This document shows positions 37,176 through 45,713 of a stretch of 59,694 bases of DNA, piece after piece (the stretch's first letter is position 1; every line of letters starts with the position of its first letter). The DNA is from Oligoflexales bacterium (lineage in GTDB: Bacteria; Bdellovibrionota_B; Oligoflexia; Oligoflexales; RGVZ01). A program made the position numbers and the translations under genes. The DNA is taken from NCBI GenBank assembly GCA_947468665.1, contig CANILH010000011.1, positions 1 through 59,694 of the forward strand, read 5' to 3'. The notes beneath the pieces are model-generated. The model saw only the letters and a program-made list of their open reading frames with translations. It did not search any database and was not told where the DNA came from.

Positions 37176-37598
37176 ATGCCAAAAAGGGAAATCTATTACG
37201 GTGCCGATCGCTGGCGGGACCCTAAGTTTGACATCGTGGCAGCGCGGCAATGGCTAGCCGTGATTGGGTCGGATGACCCCAATTTACTAACTATGATCAG
37301 CCGCGTGGCCGGTGGAGAATATGTAAATATAAATATGAAAATAACGGAATTTGTTGTCGACCTTCAGCGGAGTAAGCATTCGGATAACGATGAGGTCATG
37401 AGTCGATTCTTTAAATATCTTATTCAGGATCTTGTTCAAAGCCTTGATATTGAAAAAGTCATTACAGAGGGTTTGGAGCTCCTTGAGCAAAACAAGGCAT
37501 TAGTTGACCTTCCGGATATCAGGGCCAGAATAATTCTGCTCATTGCCGAGCGGCGTAATACCCTCACGCGAAAGCGAGAAGTCATAAAGCAACCTTAA
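37176..37598 (+). CDS. Orphan protein of unknown function
   Basis: The 140-residue protein is charged, soluble and mostly helical by appearance, with no signal peptide, transmembrane segment or recognised motif. The start is well supported: CGGAGGTCATC precedes the ATG. Its last 99 bases overlap the end of the convergent gene at 37500-38054, and both have strong ribosome sites. The local base composition is more AT-rich than the flanking housekeeping genes, consistent with accessory DNA. Confidence 0.6.
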   Translation: MPKREIYYGADRWRDPKFDIVAARQWLAVIGSDDPNLLTMISRVAGGEYVNINMKITEFVVDLQRSKHSDNDEVMSRFFKYLIQDLVQSLDIEKVITEGLELLEQNKALVDLPDIRARIILLIAERRNTLTRKREVIKQP

Positions 37599-38054
37599 TC
37601 CTCGCGCCATTTTTGCGCGGATATCGGGCCGCCTGGCGTATATAGCTAATGCCTTTCTGTAATTATTGAAGAACGCGCATCCGGACACTGCCTCTGGATC
37701 AGGAGTACCATCTACATTGTAATAATCACCAAACCAGATGTCTTCCAGGACACTCTCGGGACAGTGTTTGTTGTATGCCAAATAACATCGCTCAGACGGA
37801 GGGAGCCTCGTCAGCGCAAAATACCACGCCTGCTCCTCAGTCAGATGAAGTCTGGTTGCGACAATACAAAGTCGTCTCATAAACCCGTAATCTGACTCTT
37901 GCCCAAAGAGGTCATGCTGATTTGACATGTACGCCGAAAACTCGCGAAGTAAATCTTCTCCGCCCTTCAAATAAAGATCGTGCCAAGTGACGCCGCAGTC
38001 CTTAAGTCCTTTGAATTTTCCAGTCTTGGCAATGTACTTGTCCGCGATATCCAT
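37500..38054 (-). CDS. Orphan protein of unknown function, convergently overlapping its neighbour
   Basis: The 184-residue protein has AAGGAG six bases before its ATG, a textbook start. It contains an aromatic- and Cys-bearing centre (EEQAWYFALTRLPPSERCYL, IWFGDYYNVDGTPDPE) and no signal peptide. I recognise no family. It overlaps the plus-strand gene by 99 bases at the 3' ends. A GC-rich imperfect hairpin lies just before its ribosome site (about 38065-38095), which might affect translation. Confidence 0.6.
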   Translation of the reverse strand: MDIADKYIAKTGKFKGLKDCGVTWHDLYLKGGEDLLREFSAYMSNQHDLFGQESDYGFMRRLCIVATRLHLTEEQAWYFALTRLPPSERCYLAYNKHCPESVLEDIWFGDYYNVDGTPDPEAVSGCAFFNNYRKALAIYARRPDIRAKMARGLRLLYDFSLSREGITPLGNEQNYSGPDIRKVN

Positions 38055-38275
38055 ATCGTTCTCCTTGAGGCGCGAGGTTATGCGCGCCCCTCGGAGATTT
38101 AGAATGCATCTTTAATTTGGGTAAAAATTGGGCGCTACCGCTGACGCCGGAGTTGGCGAATCACTGGCAATAACTAGCCGATATTATTTAATTTTCATGC
38201 CAGTGCTTCAACACGCAAAATAAGATTACTGTCCCTACAACCGCAACCAAAAACGACATTTCATTTGATGCCGGT

Positions 38276-39625
38276 TTAATTTAAGACTCGTCCCACCAAA
38301 TCATACTCATATGAATCTGTGATCTCGACCGTCTGAATCTGGCCTGCTTTTAATGGGCCGTCATTTAGGTAAACAAGTCCGTCCACCTCTGGAGCCTGCA
38401 CGCTCATGCGGCCCTGCCAGACGAGGTCACTTTCCTCACTTGGTCCTGACACAAGAACTGGAATTCTCATGCCGACAAAACGGCGGAGTTTTTCGCGGGA
38501 GATTTCTTTTTGGGCTTCCATGATCACGGCTAGGCGTTCTTGCTTGGTTTCTTCGTCTATCTGATTTTTCATGCGACCTGCGACAGTGCCTTCTTCCTGG
38601 CTATAGGAGAAGCAGCCAAGGTGCTCAAACCTGAGTTCTTCCACGAGGGCTTTAAGCTCGTCAAATTCCTCATCGGTCTCACCAGGAAAGCCCACCATCA
38701 CAGACGTACGGATCGCCACCGAGGGAACTTTTACCCTGAGTTTTTCAACCGTATTGATGATTTGCTCGCGGGTCACATCACGGTTCATGCGTTTCAGCAC
38801 GGCGTTACTTCCGTGTTGAACGGGGATATCAAGGTACTTAACGATTTTGTCTTCCTTGGCGAAGAATTCCAGGAAGTCATCACTGATATTCTCAGGATAA
38901 ACGTAGAGTAACCTGATCCAGCGTAGGCTATCGATTTTCACCATGGCGCGGAGTAGTTCCAAAAGATCGGTCTCGCCGGTTTCACGGCCGTAGGCGGCGA
39001 GATCCTGAGCGATAAGATTGATTTCCTGAACGCCTGCATCAACGAGATTCATGACTTCTTTAATGACACTGTGCACCGGCCGACTGCGGAGTCTTCCACG
39101 GATGGCGGGGATGATACAAAACGCGCAATTGTGCTGACAGCCTTCGGCCACTTTAACGTATGCGCTGTGGGCTGAGAGCGTATTCACGCGCGGCATGTCC
39201 TCGTTGTACAAATAATTGGTGCGCTTGGCGTGAATCGCGCCCTTTTTCTCCGGAGCGTCAAGAAGCTCACTGATGCGGGAGAACTCGTCAGTCCCGATAA
39301 ATAGGTCAACTTCCGGCAGGCCTTTGGCGAGTTGTGTTTTGTAACGCTGCGTCAGGCAACCAGTCACAATTAATTTCAAATCAGGGTTGGTTTTCTTATG
39401 CTCTGCCATCGACAAAATCGTGTCGATGCTTTCTTCTTTGGCCGATGCGATAAATCCACAGGTATTCACAATTACGGCGTCGGCCTTCTCTGGCTCATCA
39501 ACAGAAACCCAACCATCACGCATCAACGTGCCAACCATCACCTCTGAGTCGACGCGGTTGCGGGAGCAGCCAAGGGAAACCAGATGGATTTTGCGAATCT
39601 CAGACGATGTCGTGGCTGCGGTCAT
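38276..39625 (-). CDS. rimO: Ribosomal protein S12 methylthiotransferase RimO
   Basis: RimO is a radical-SAM enzyme that adds a methylthio group to an Asp of ribosomal protein S12. The 449-residue protein has the MTTase N-terminal domain with cysteines in LVSLGCSRNRVDSE and VNTCGFIASAKEES, the radical-SAM CQHNCAFC cluster motif and a C-terminal TRAM domain (VLVSGPSEESDLVWQGRMSV). The S12-type signature SRNRVDSE separates it from MiaB. It is alone on its strand, with about 220 bases to the next downstream gene. Confidence 0.95.
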   Translation of the reverse strand: MTAATTSSEIRKIHLVSLGCSRNRVDSEVMVGTLMRDGWVSVDEPEKADAVIVNTCGFIASAKEESIDTILSMAEHKKTNPDLKLIVTGCLTQRYKTQLAKGLPEVDLFIGTDEFSRISELLDAPEKKGAIHAKRTNYLYNEDMPRVNTLSAHSAYVKVAEGCQHNCAFCIIPAIRGRLRSRPVHSVIKEVMNLVDAGVQEINLIAQDLAAYGRETGETDLLELLRAMVKIDSLRWIRLLYVYPENISDDFLEFFAKEDKIVKYLDIPVQHGSNAVLKRMNRDVTREQIINTVEKLRVKVPSVAIRTSVMVGFPGETDEEFDELKALVEELRFEHLGCFSYSQEEGTVAGRMKNQIDEETKQERLAVIMEAQKEISREKLRRFVGMRIPVLVSGPSEESDLVWQGRMSVQAPEVDGLVYLNDGPLKAGQIQTVEITDSYEYDLVGRVLN

Positions 39626-39712
39626 GAAAACACCCCAATTATTAGAATTGAGGCACTTTCTACCACACTCTATTAATATTTCAATAATTTTATGCGGAAA
39701 AATTAGTCAGAG

Positions 39713-40588
39713 TTACGACAGTTTATCCTTACGCAACCCTCTGTTATCACTGGACCCACCAAGGCTAAGCCAGGTGTTATAAAGGCGGGCAATATGATGA
39801 AATACAGCCTGACTCCTCATAGTATGTAGCCTGTGCCCTCCAATGGCTGCCACCGGTACTAACCCCCTGACACTTGAGGTGACAAAAGCCTCATCAAACC
39901 GGGGAATTTCGTCTTCTGTGATGACCCGTTCGGTCACGGGTATCTTGGCGTTATTGAGTAACTCTGTGATCCTGGACCGCGTAATACCAGCTAGTATCCC
40001 ACTGGACTCCGGAGGCGTGGCGATTTCCACCAGATCCCCCGTACGGCCAATTAAAAACACATTCGCCCATGTCGTCTCCGAGATCTCACCATCACTGTTG
40101 ATCCAAAGCACGTCATCAAATCCAGTAGCCCTTGCCGCGAGCAGAGCACTTCCTCCCGCAGCGACTTGCCCTGTTTTGACAAGTGATCCGCGCGGCCATG
40201 CCTTGTCGATGACAGGCTTGAGCTTAAGGCCGTTTTTCATGACCTCGCCGTTATCAAAAATCTCAGAAGCAACGGTGACCACCCTATGCTGATGTCCGGC
40301 CTTATCATTAAATAAAATAACTCTTACACGGCTTATTTCCGGTGTCTTGAGCGTTTGAATCAGGGAATCAATCTCAAATTTGATCAGCTCCGCGGCAGGA
40401 ATCTTAGTCATTCCAAAACGCGCCGCGTGATCCGCGAGACGGGTCATATGACGCTCATATTCCACAATCCATGATCCTCTGGCCTGGAGTGTAGTCATGA
40501 CTCGTGAGCCATCAAAAAAACCTGACTCACCCGCTAGGTCCCAAGTGAGCGACGTTGATTCCTGACCATCAATTAAAACTTTCGTCAT
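39713..40588 (-). CDS. Class IV aminotransferase / aminodeoxychorismate lyase-like
   Basis: The 291-residue PLP enzyme has the class IV fold: an early FFDGSRVMTTLQARGSWIVE with the substrate-loop region, a conserved Arg and Lys in the middle (KLKPVIDKAWPRGSLVKTGQ), and the ISETTWANVFLI plus ESSGILAGITR phosphate-cup motifs. The family includes PabC (4-amino-4-deoxychorismate lyase), branched-chain aminotransferase and D-amino-acid aminotransferase. The presence of a pabA-like gene in this window makes PabC attractive, but the sequence alone does not decide. It follows the fliW terminator by some 30 bases, so it is probably transcribed separately. Confidence 0.78.
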   Translation of the reverse strand: MTKVLIDGQESTSLTWDLAGESGFFDGSRVMTTLQARGSWIVEYERHMTRLADHAARFGMTKIPAAELIKFEIDSLIQTLKTPEISRVRVILFNDKAGHQHRVVTVASEIFDNGEVMKNGLKLKPVIDKAWPRGSLVKTGQVAAGGSALLAARATGFDDVLWINSDGEISETTWANVFLIGRTGDLVEIATPPESSGILAGITRSRITELLNNAKIPVTERVITEDEIPRFDEAFVTSSVRGLVPVAAIGGHRLHTMRSQAVFHHIARLYNTWLSLGGSSDNRGLRKDKLS

Positions 40589-40618
40589 CAGGCCAATCCC
40601 ACTAAAAAATATGCTTAT

Positions 40619-40651
40619 AAAAAAGGGGGCGGACTGTGACGCCCTCCCCCT
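40619..40651 (-). terminator. Rho-independent terminator after fliW
   Basis: On the minus strand a G/C-rich stem (AGGGGG pairing with CCCCCT, with additional internal pairs) is followed by a run of five T residues. It lies 24 bases after the fliW stop codon and marks the end of the flagellar operon. Confidence 0.7.
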
Positions 40652-40674
40652 GATGATCTAACTTGAATTAAGGC

Positions 40675-41214
40675 TTAGCCTTTCTTTCCGGTTCCTGCCT
40701 TTGCATCAGCCTGAGCCGCTTGATCAGCTTTAGCCTGTTGAACAGCTTCTTGAATTGTCGCCGCTTCGTCGCCCGCTGTACGCTTACGAACCTCTTCCAT
40801 AATGTTATGGCGGGTTGTGTAGGAGCTGGTATTCAGGATGACCTGCTTACCGCGGCGATTTTTAAGGTTGAAAATAAGCGGGGCTTTTAAGTTCGCGGTC
40901 ATGTTCTGAGGATTACTTGGAACAGTCACAATGACCGAGATAACAAGATCCTCCTCAGTCTGCACGTCCAACTCAGCTAATTCCGCATCAGTGACCTCAG
41001 CCACGTACTCAGGATTGAAAAGCAGGGGATCGATAAGGACAAACGCGATGGCTCCATCCTCAAGAGACTGAAACCATTTAAAGGGCGAGTCTTTGTCATG
41101 ATCAAGCAGTACATATTGCTTGAGCTCCGGGAAACCAATGAGACCCGATGGCAGGTGAATTACATCACCCTCCGGAACATCAATCTCGCCGAACCTAGTA
41201 GTCTTTACTTTCAT
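40675..41214 (-). CDS. fliW: Flagellar assembly factor FliW
   Basis: FliW binds flagellin and, when free, binds and inhibits CsrA. The 179-residue protein has the family features GEIDVPEGDVIHLPSGLIGF near the start, FKWFQSLEDGAIAFVLIDP and the NPQNMTANLKAPLIFN region. A Lys/Ala/Gln-rich tail of about 40 residues follows. I use the ATG at 41214; a TTG one codon upstream sits at a slightly better distance from AAGGAG. It follows csrA by 198 bases; I see no clear promoter in that gap. Confidence 0.95.
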   Translation of the reverse strand: MKVKTTRFGEIDVPEGDVIHLPSGLIGFPELKQYVLLDHDKDSPFKWFQSLEDGAIAFVLIDPLLFNPEYVAEVTDAELAELDVQTEEDLVISVIVTVPSNPQNMTANLKAPLIFNLKNRRGKQVILNTSSYTTRHNIMEEVRKRTAGDEAATIQEAVQQAKADQAAQADAKAGTGKKG

Positions 41215-41412
41215 CAAGACACGACTCCTTTACGCCACGATTAAGCACCGATTTAACGGTGTTACACATTTCGACAACGGAAGAACCAGACATTACCTGT
41301 CTAGTCACCACCGTACCAAAAACGCTTGAATGTCCCTTTAAGCTTCTTTAAGTGTAGATCAGACATCCGCCACAAATCAAGCACTTTGGGTAAATACCTG
41401 CACAATAACTTG

Positions 41413-41709
41413 TCAGTCGCTGTCATCTTCACGCTTTGGCGTCCTCACAACCCGGCGAACGCCACCAGGCCGCTTCTCCTGAGGCTTAGCGAACATCAAA
41501 CCAGCCTCGTTCACGGCGCTAGTGTCCGGCGCGGACGCGGCGCGGTTCTCCTCAAGGATTCTCTGGTAGACCTCGCCTCTGTGCACCATGATATTTGGGC
41601 TCGCCTTGATGCCAAGCCTCACCTGTTTACCCTTAATCTGCATTACAACGATTGTTATATCGTCGCCGATCGCGATCTCTTCGCGCTCTTTTCGAGTAAG
41701 CACTAACAC
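41413..41709 (-). CDS. csrA: Translational regulator CsrA
   Basis: The RNA-binding dimer CsrA blocks or stabilises mRNAs with GGA sites. The 98-residue product reads LVLTRKEREEIAIGDDITIV, then KGKQVRLGIKAS and IMVHRGEVYQRI, matching CsrA throughout. A longer frame to 41802 exists, but AAGGAGG stands eight bases before the GTG at 41709, which gives the standard CsrA N-terminus. After the usual 60 residues comes an extra C-terminal tail of about 35, rich in Arg, Pro and acidic residues. It lies between flgL and fliW, the typical partner arrangement. Confidence 0.95.
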   Translation of the reverse strand: MLVLTRKEREEIAIGDDITIVVMQIKGKQVRLGIKASPNIMVHRGEVYQRILEENRAASAPDTSAVNEAGLMFAKPQEKRPGGVRRVVRTPKREDDSD

Positions 41710-41818
41710 CCCAATACCCTCCTTGGTATCGCCCTCCCTGGCGGGGGCCTCATTCGAGACAAAAAAAACCACAATCCCGCACCATATCAAACACAAACCC
41801 ATTCCTGTCTACATTCCG

Positions 41819-42718
41819 CTATTGCAGGAAGTTCAACAGTGAGGGTTGAAGAACCTTATTTGATGCCAACAGAGTACTCTGCAAAATGGCCTCGGTTTTC
41901 TTGAAATCACTCGTAACCTGAAACGCGTCTGCATCCTCAATCTCACTGAGTGTCGCCTTTGAGGCATCGATGTCTCGGGCTACCCGTTGCTGGGTATTAT
42001 TGATCGAGTTCCACATCCCACCGATACTAGCCTGATAACTCGTCACTTTCTCCATATGGAACTCAAGCTCAGACATGCTTTTTTGAATCGTTGCCTTGTC
42101 GTTATGAGTCATTCCCTCATACGTGTTCTGAAGCGCCTGAACCAAGTTGAAATGCCCTAACTTGCGATCTTCATCCGAGGTTGAGAATAGCGTCCTGGCT
42201 GGAATATTAATCGGCCTGAAAGCTCCTGGAGATACCTCAACGAAAATTTTACCATCATCACCGATAAAGTTACCATCCTCAGTCACTGGAGGAGTTTGAT
42301 TCCGAAATCCAGCGAACACATATCGGCCGCTATAATTAGCGTTACCGGCCAAAACCACTTCATTAATAATCTCTCGAATCTCCCGGGCCGCTGAATCGCG
42401 ACTCGCCGCATCATACGTGTCGCTTGACATGGCTATAGAGAGTTCCTTCGCCCGGATCAAATTATCCGTCAAACCTGTAAGAGCCTGCTCGGACGTGTCC
42501 ATATAGCCCTTGGTCAGATCCATGTTTCGTACATGCTGCTCATACGAGCCAATTTGATCTTTATAGCGAATGGCCCTCGTAAGTCCAACAGGATTGTCTG
42601 AGATTTCGCGTATTGTTTTTTGCGTGGAAATGTCGTCAAGCGAGCGCGCATTAGCGCTCTTGGCCTTCGACACCTGGTCGTTGACTTGTCTGTATCGCTG
42701 ATTTTCCGCGACTCTCAT
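41819..42718 (-). CDS. flgL: Flagellar hook-associated protein 3 (FlgL)
   Basis: FlgL forms the second hook-filament junction zone. The 299-residue protein has flagellin-like coiled-coil ends: SDNPVGLTRAIRYKDQIGSY and NMDLTKGYMDTSEQALTGLT at the N-terminus, GNANYSGRYVFAGFRNQTPP in the centre, and KKTEAILQSTLLASNKVLQP-type helix at the C-terminus. It lies 11 bases after flgK with GGAG before the ATG. Confidence 0.95.
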   Translation of the reverse strand: MRVAENQRYRQVNDQVSKAKSANARSLDDISTQKTIREISDNPVGLTRAIRYKDQIGSYEQHVRNMDLTKGYMDTSEQALTGLTDNLIRAKELSIAMSSDTYDAASRDSAAREIREIINEVVLAGNANYSGRYVFAGFRNQTPPVTEDGNFIGDDGKIFVEVSPGAFRPINIPARTLFSTSDEDRKLGHFNLVQALQNTYEGMTHNDKATIQKSMSELEFHMEKVTSYQASIGGMWNSINNTQQRVARDIDASKATLSEIEDADAFQVTSDFKKTEAILQSTLLASNKVLQPSLLNFLQ

Positions 42719-42729
42719 TCAGAACTCCA

Positions 42730-44154
42730 TTAACGCTTCAGACCAAGCACCGTATCAAGCATCTCATCAACGGTCGTGATGACCTTCGAGGACGCGGTAA
42801 AGTTCGACTGCCATTTCATCAGACTCACAGCTTCCTCATCAAGAGACACTCCGGATACGGCCTCCCGCTGGCTCTGCAGGTCACTTACCACTAGGTCATT
42901 AGTCTCTTTCATGTGGGTTGTCCTATTGATCTCAATACCAAGATTACCGACGTAATTGGCGTAATACTCAACGAGATTCGACTTGCCTCCGTCCATCATC
43001 TTCTCATGCTTCAGGCCAAGCATCTCATTGGCGACGATGTTATCGCCAACGGCCATGGGAGTTCCGGCGACAGAAATGGCCTCTATGGAATCCATAATAT
43101 CATCGGAGAGCTCCATATCCCTGGCCGCTGCCCCGATGTTGTCGATAGGCTTGAAAAAATTACGCCCGGTAGATTCCTCATACTCCATGATGCCAAATCC
43201 TTTGGAGTGCACCTCGTTGATACGGGTCGCAAATTTTGCGGCCATATCATTGTTTTTATTCAGGAGATCCATGCAGATATTATCGCGAACATCAATGAGC
43301 CCCTTGAGGCGCCCACCGTCAAGTTGTCGGGTTATATTCCGCTTATGCCCGCCTTCTGTATCAGTTACCATCAAATCGGCGAATCCAGCATTTTTTTCAC
43401 TCGCCGCCGCACGTATCTCGGAGGAGTACCCACGATCGATTAGAATGATATCCTCAGGACCACGCACACAAAAATTACCGAACTCATCTTCATAACTATT
43501 AATATGTATCTTCTCAGTCAGTTCTCGCAGAATTAAATCCCGCTGATCCCGCAAGTCATTTGCGAACGCGCCTGGCGAGACCTCGATTTCCTGGATCTGC
43601 AGGTTTAGCTTCGAGATGCCCTGGAGTCTGCTGTTAATCTCAGAACACTCCTGGACAACAATATCGTTTAAATCAAGGCGTCGTTGGCGAATCTCAGAGT
43701 CGACATGTTTAAATGACCCAACTACATTGCGCGCGTTCTCACGCACAGCCGTTCTGATCGCAATATCTTCTGGACTAAGGCTTAAATCCTGCATCGAGTT
43801 GAAGAAATTTGTCATCTCATCACTGACGCCTGAGGAGAGCTCCGGACTAAACACTGACTCGAGGGTTTTTAGGCCCTCAAACCGGGCGCTGGCCTCACCG
43901 CTGATCTGATGCGCGCGGTTAATTTGCTTCTCGATAAATTGGTTGTGACTCCGCGTGATGTCCTTAACGTAGGAGCCTGATCCGATCACGACACCGTGAC
44001 TGAAGTTAGGATTACGCGTCTGAATGTTCGCACGCTGTCGGCTATAGCCCTCGACGTTTGCGTTGGCGATGTTATGCGACGCCGTATCGACACCTTGACG
44101 TGTCGCGTACAGAGACTGCTCGCCAATGTTTAACGTGTGGAATAAACCGCCCAT
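42730..44154 (-). CDS. flgK: Flagellar hook-associated protein 1 (FlgK)
   Basis: FlgK forms the first hook-filament junction zone. The 474-residue protein opens with LFHTLNIGEQSLYATRQGVD and HNIANANVEGYSRQR, and ends with the canonical EEAVSLMKWQSNFTASSKVI helix and VDEMLDTVLGLKR. Length is within the family range. It lies between flgN, the gene for its chaperone, and flgL. Confidence 0.96.
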   Translation of the reverse strand: MGGLFHTLNIGEQSLYATRQGVDTASHNIANANVEGYSRQRANIQTRNPNFSHGVVIGSGSYVKDITRSHNQFIEKQINRAHQISGEASARFEGLKTLESVFSPELSSGVSDEMTNFFNSMQDLSLSPEDIAIRTAVRENARNVVGSFKHVDSEIRQRRLDLNDIVVQECSEINSRLQGISKLNLQIQEIEVSPGAFANDLRDQRDLILRELTEKIHINSYEDEFGNFCVRGPEDIILIDRGYSSEIRAAASEKNAGFADLMVTDTEGGHKRNITRQLDGGRLKGLIDVRDNICMDLLNKNNDMAAKFATRINEVHSKGFGIMEYEESTGRNFFKPIDNIGAAARDMELSDDIMDSIEAISVAGTPMAVGDNIVANEMLGLKHEKMMDGGKSNLVEYYANYVGNLGIEINRTTHMKETNDLVVSDLQSQREAVSGVSLDEEAVSLMKWQSNFTASSKVITTVDEMLDTVLGLKR

Positions 44155-44158
44155 GCTC

Positions 44159-44764
44159 TTACGCCCTCACGTAAATAGTTGACGTTCCCGTCGAAGGCTT
44201 GTTCTGCGTTCCTTGGGATGAGTAAGTGGCCTGGGTCTGCTCACAAAGCTCAATAAGCAGCCGGGTACTATCCTGATAACAGCGTACAACACCACTCAGG
44301 GCCGATCTGTTCAACTCTAGTTTTGGTTTGATTTGAGCTGACAGTGTTTTAAACGCGGAGAATTCCTCTTTAAATCTTGAGATTTGAAGATCCAGGACCT
44401 TTGTACCAAGCCCGCTGCCGCGATCCATTAGAGCCTTATGAATTCCCTCAAGCATCTGAATACAATTGGAGACATCCCCGGGAAAAACGGCGACACCCTC
44501 ACAATCAACATCACCCCAGATACTAAACACCTGCTGCGCCAATTGTTGAAGCTCCTCAAAAGACTCGATGACAGATTCTGAGAGGGCTGTCTTTTCGGCG
44601 CAAATCTCCTCAAGCCGAGGCGTATAGGTGTGTGACATAATCATCGAGTGCTCCTCGACAATAAGATCGGGAAATCCGGCATAGGCGACACGCATTTTTG
44701 AAATGGCCGCGATCAACTTCTGAGTGATCTCGATCAAATAGTTAAATCTAGAAGTACTCAACAT
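44159..44764 (-). CDS. flgN: FlgN-like flagellar export chaperone
   Basis: The 201-residue protein is almost wholly helical by sequence, with long coiled-coil stretches (AEKTALSESVIESFEELQQL; NRSALSGVVRCYQDSTRLLI) and no signal peptide, as in the FlgN family that guards FlgK and FlgL. Sequence similarity alone is weak; the position between flgM and flgK is the stronger argument. AGGGGTAAGG precedes the ATG. It is longer than E. coli FlgN (138 residues). Confidence 0.75.
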   Translation of the reverse strand: MLSTSRFNYLIEITQKLIAAISKMRVAYAGFPDLIVEEHSMIMSHTYTPRLEEICAEKTALSESVIESFEELQQLAQQVFSIWGDVDCEGVAVFPGDVSNCIQMLEGIHKALMDRGSGLGTKVLDLQISRFKEEFSAFKTLSAQIKPKLELNRSALSGVVRCYQDSTRLLIELCEQTQATYSSQGTQNKPSTGTSTIYVRA

Positions 44765-44840
44765 GCCTTACCCCTTCTTTATTCCATTACCACTCTGGAA
44801 TATGAAACCAAAATGGCCGGAAAACTCTCCAAATGGCTTC

Positions 44841-45215
44841 TCAGTTATCCTTACCGGTCGCCAAGTGCTCCATAATTGCCTCACGAAGCATCCCGTCGGC
44901 TATTTTACCAGAGTCAACCTGATAGGAACCGGACTCTATTTTTGCCTTCAACTGGGCAACGCGATCCTCACGCACGTCCGGCGTATTTTTCGCTATATCA
45001 AAAGATTTCCTCTGCTCAGCAGCCCTGGTTTTAGCTCGATCACTCAGCTCCACGCCATAATTTTTGTTGGCTGCACCGGCGCCTGTGGCTGCCTGAGAGA
45101 TGCTGCTAGCATTACCAAGCTCGGCTACAAGTGCGCCTTTAGAAGAGTCCGAATCCTTAGCTTTACCAAGACCGGGATTATTTACTGGCGATGACGCCAC
45201 ATTCTTAATTGCCAT
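44841..45215 (-). CDS. flgM: Anti-sigma-28 factor FlgM
   Basis: FlgM holds sigma-28 (FliA) inactive until it is exported through the finished hook-basal body. The 124-residue protein has a disordered Ala/Asn/Ser-rich N-terminal half and the conserved FlgM C-terminal region VREDRVAQLKAKIESGSYQV followed by DSGKIADGMLREAI. GGGGGAGATACATT precedes the ATG. It lies 20 bases after flgJ in the same operon. Confidence 0.92.
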   Translation of the reverse strand: MAIKNVASSPVNNPGLGKAKDSDSSKGALVAELGNASSISQAATGAGAANKNYGVELSDRAKTRAAEQRKSFDIAKNTPDVREDRVAQLKAKIESGSYQVDSGKIADGMLREAIMEHLATGKDN

Positions 45216-45235
45216 AATGTATCTCCCCCAATTTC

Positions 45236-45694
45236 TTAGTCGCGTTTTACCGCGGGTACCATGTCTGGTTTTATTGTGAACCCTTTTTGCTCAGGCCGCA
45301 ATGTTAGGTCGCCTGCACGTTCATAGTTGTGAACGGCTGCCTTTTTCGCCGCGAGTGGCGAAGCGGCTGATTTGACACCCATTGTCTGAAGTAATTGTCG
45401 TTCAATCATTTGCGCGAGCCCCGCATTGCCTTGTTTTGACATCTCCTTGGCATATTCACTGTCCAGCATGGACGTATATATCTCCTCAGCGTTGCCACCA
45501 TCAACGAGGCCGGACTTTTGGACCGAGGACCGCATAGAGCGGAAAATCTGTTCCATGAAAATCGACTCAAAGTCACTGGCAAGCTGCTTGACTTTAGTGA
45601 CGTCCTTTTCGCGACTTCCACGCGCGGACAGATCGTCCACTTTCGACGAGGCCGTCTGATCGATAGAGTTTAAGACTGTGGCTTTGACATCCAT
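45236..45694 (-). CDS. flgJ: Rod-binding protein (FlgJ N-terminal type)
   Basis: The 152-residue protein matches the rod-capping half of FlgJ: KQLASDFESIFMEQIFRSMR followed by VDGGNAEEIYTSMLDSEYAK and GNAGLAQMIERQL. The muramidase half of enterobacterial FlgJ is absent, as in many phyla. I start at ATG 45694 because GAAGGGGG lies upstream and the longer frame would run into flgI. The C-terminal 35 residues are a poorly conserved basic tail. Confidence 0.92.
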   Translation of the reverse strand: MDVKATVLNSIDQTASSKVDDLSARGSREKDVTKVKQLASDFESIFMEQIFRSMRSSVQKSGLVDGGNAEEIYTSMLDSEYAKEMSKQGNAGLAQMIERQLLQTMGVKSAASPLAAKKAAVHNYERAGDLTLRPEQKGFTIKPDMVPAVKRD

Positions 45695-45713
45695 GTCAGC
45701 CCCCTTCCCGTTA

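Noticed and set aside
38055-38275. Intergenic stretch between an orphan gene and rimO
   Set aside because: Apart from an imperfect GC-rich hairpin next to the orphan gene I see no gene, RNA or terminator that can be supported.
42913-43495. Two plus-strand frames of about 170 residues opposite flgK
   Set aside because: They lie wholly inside flgK, which is clear from both conserved ends.
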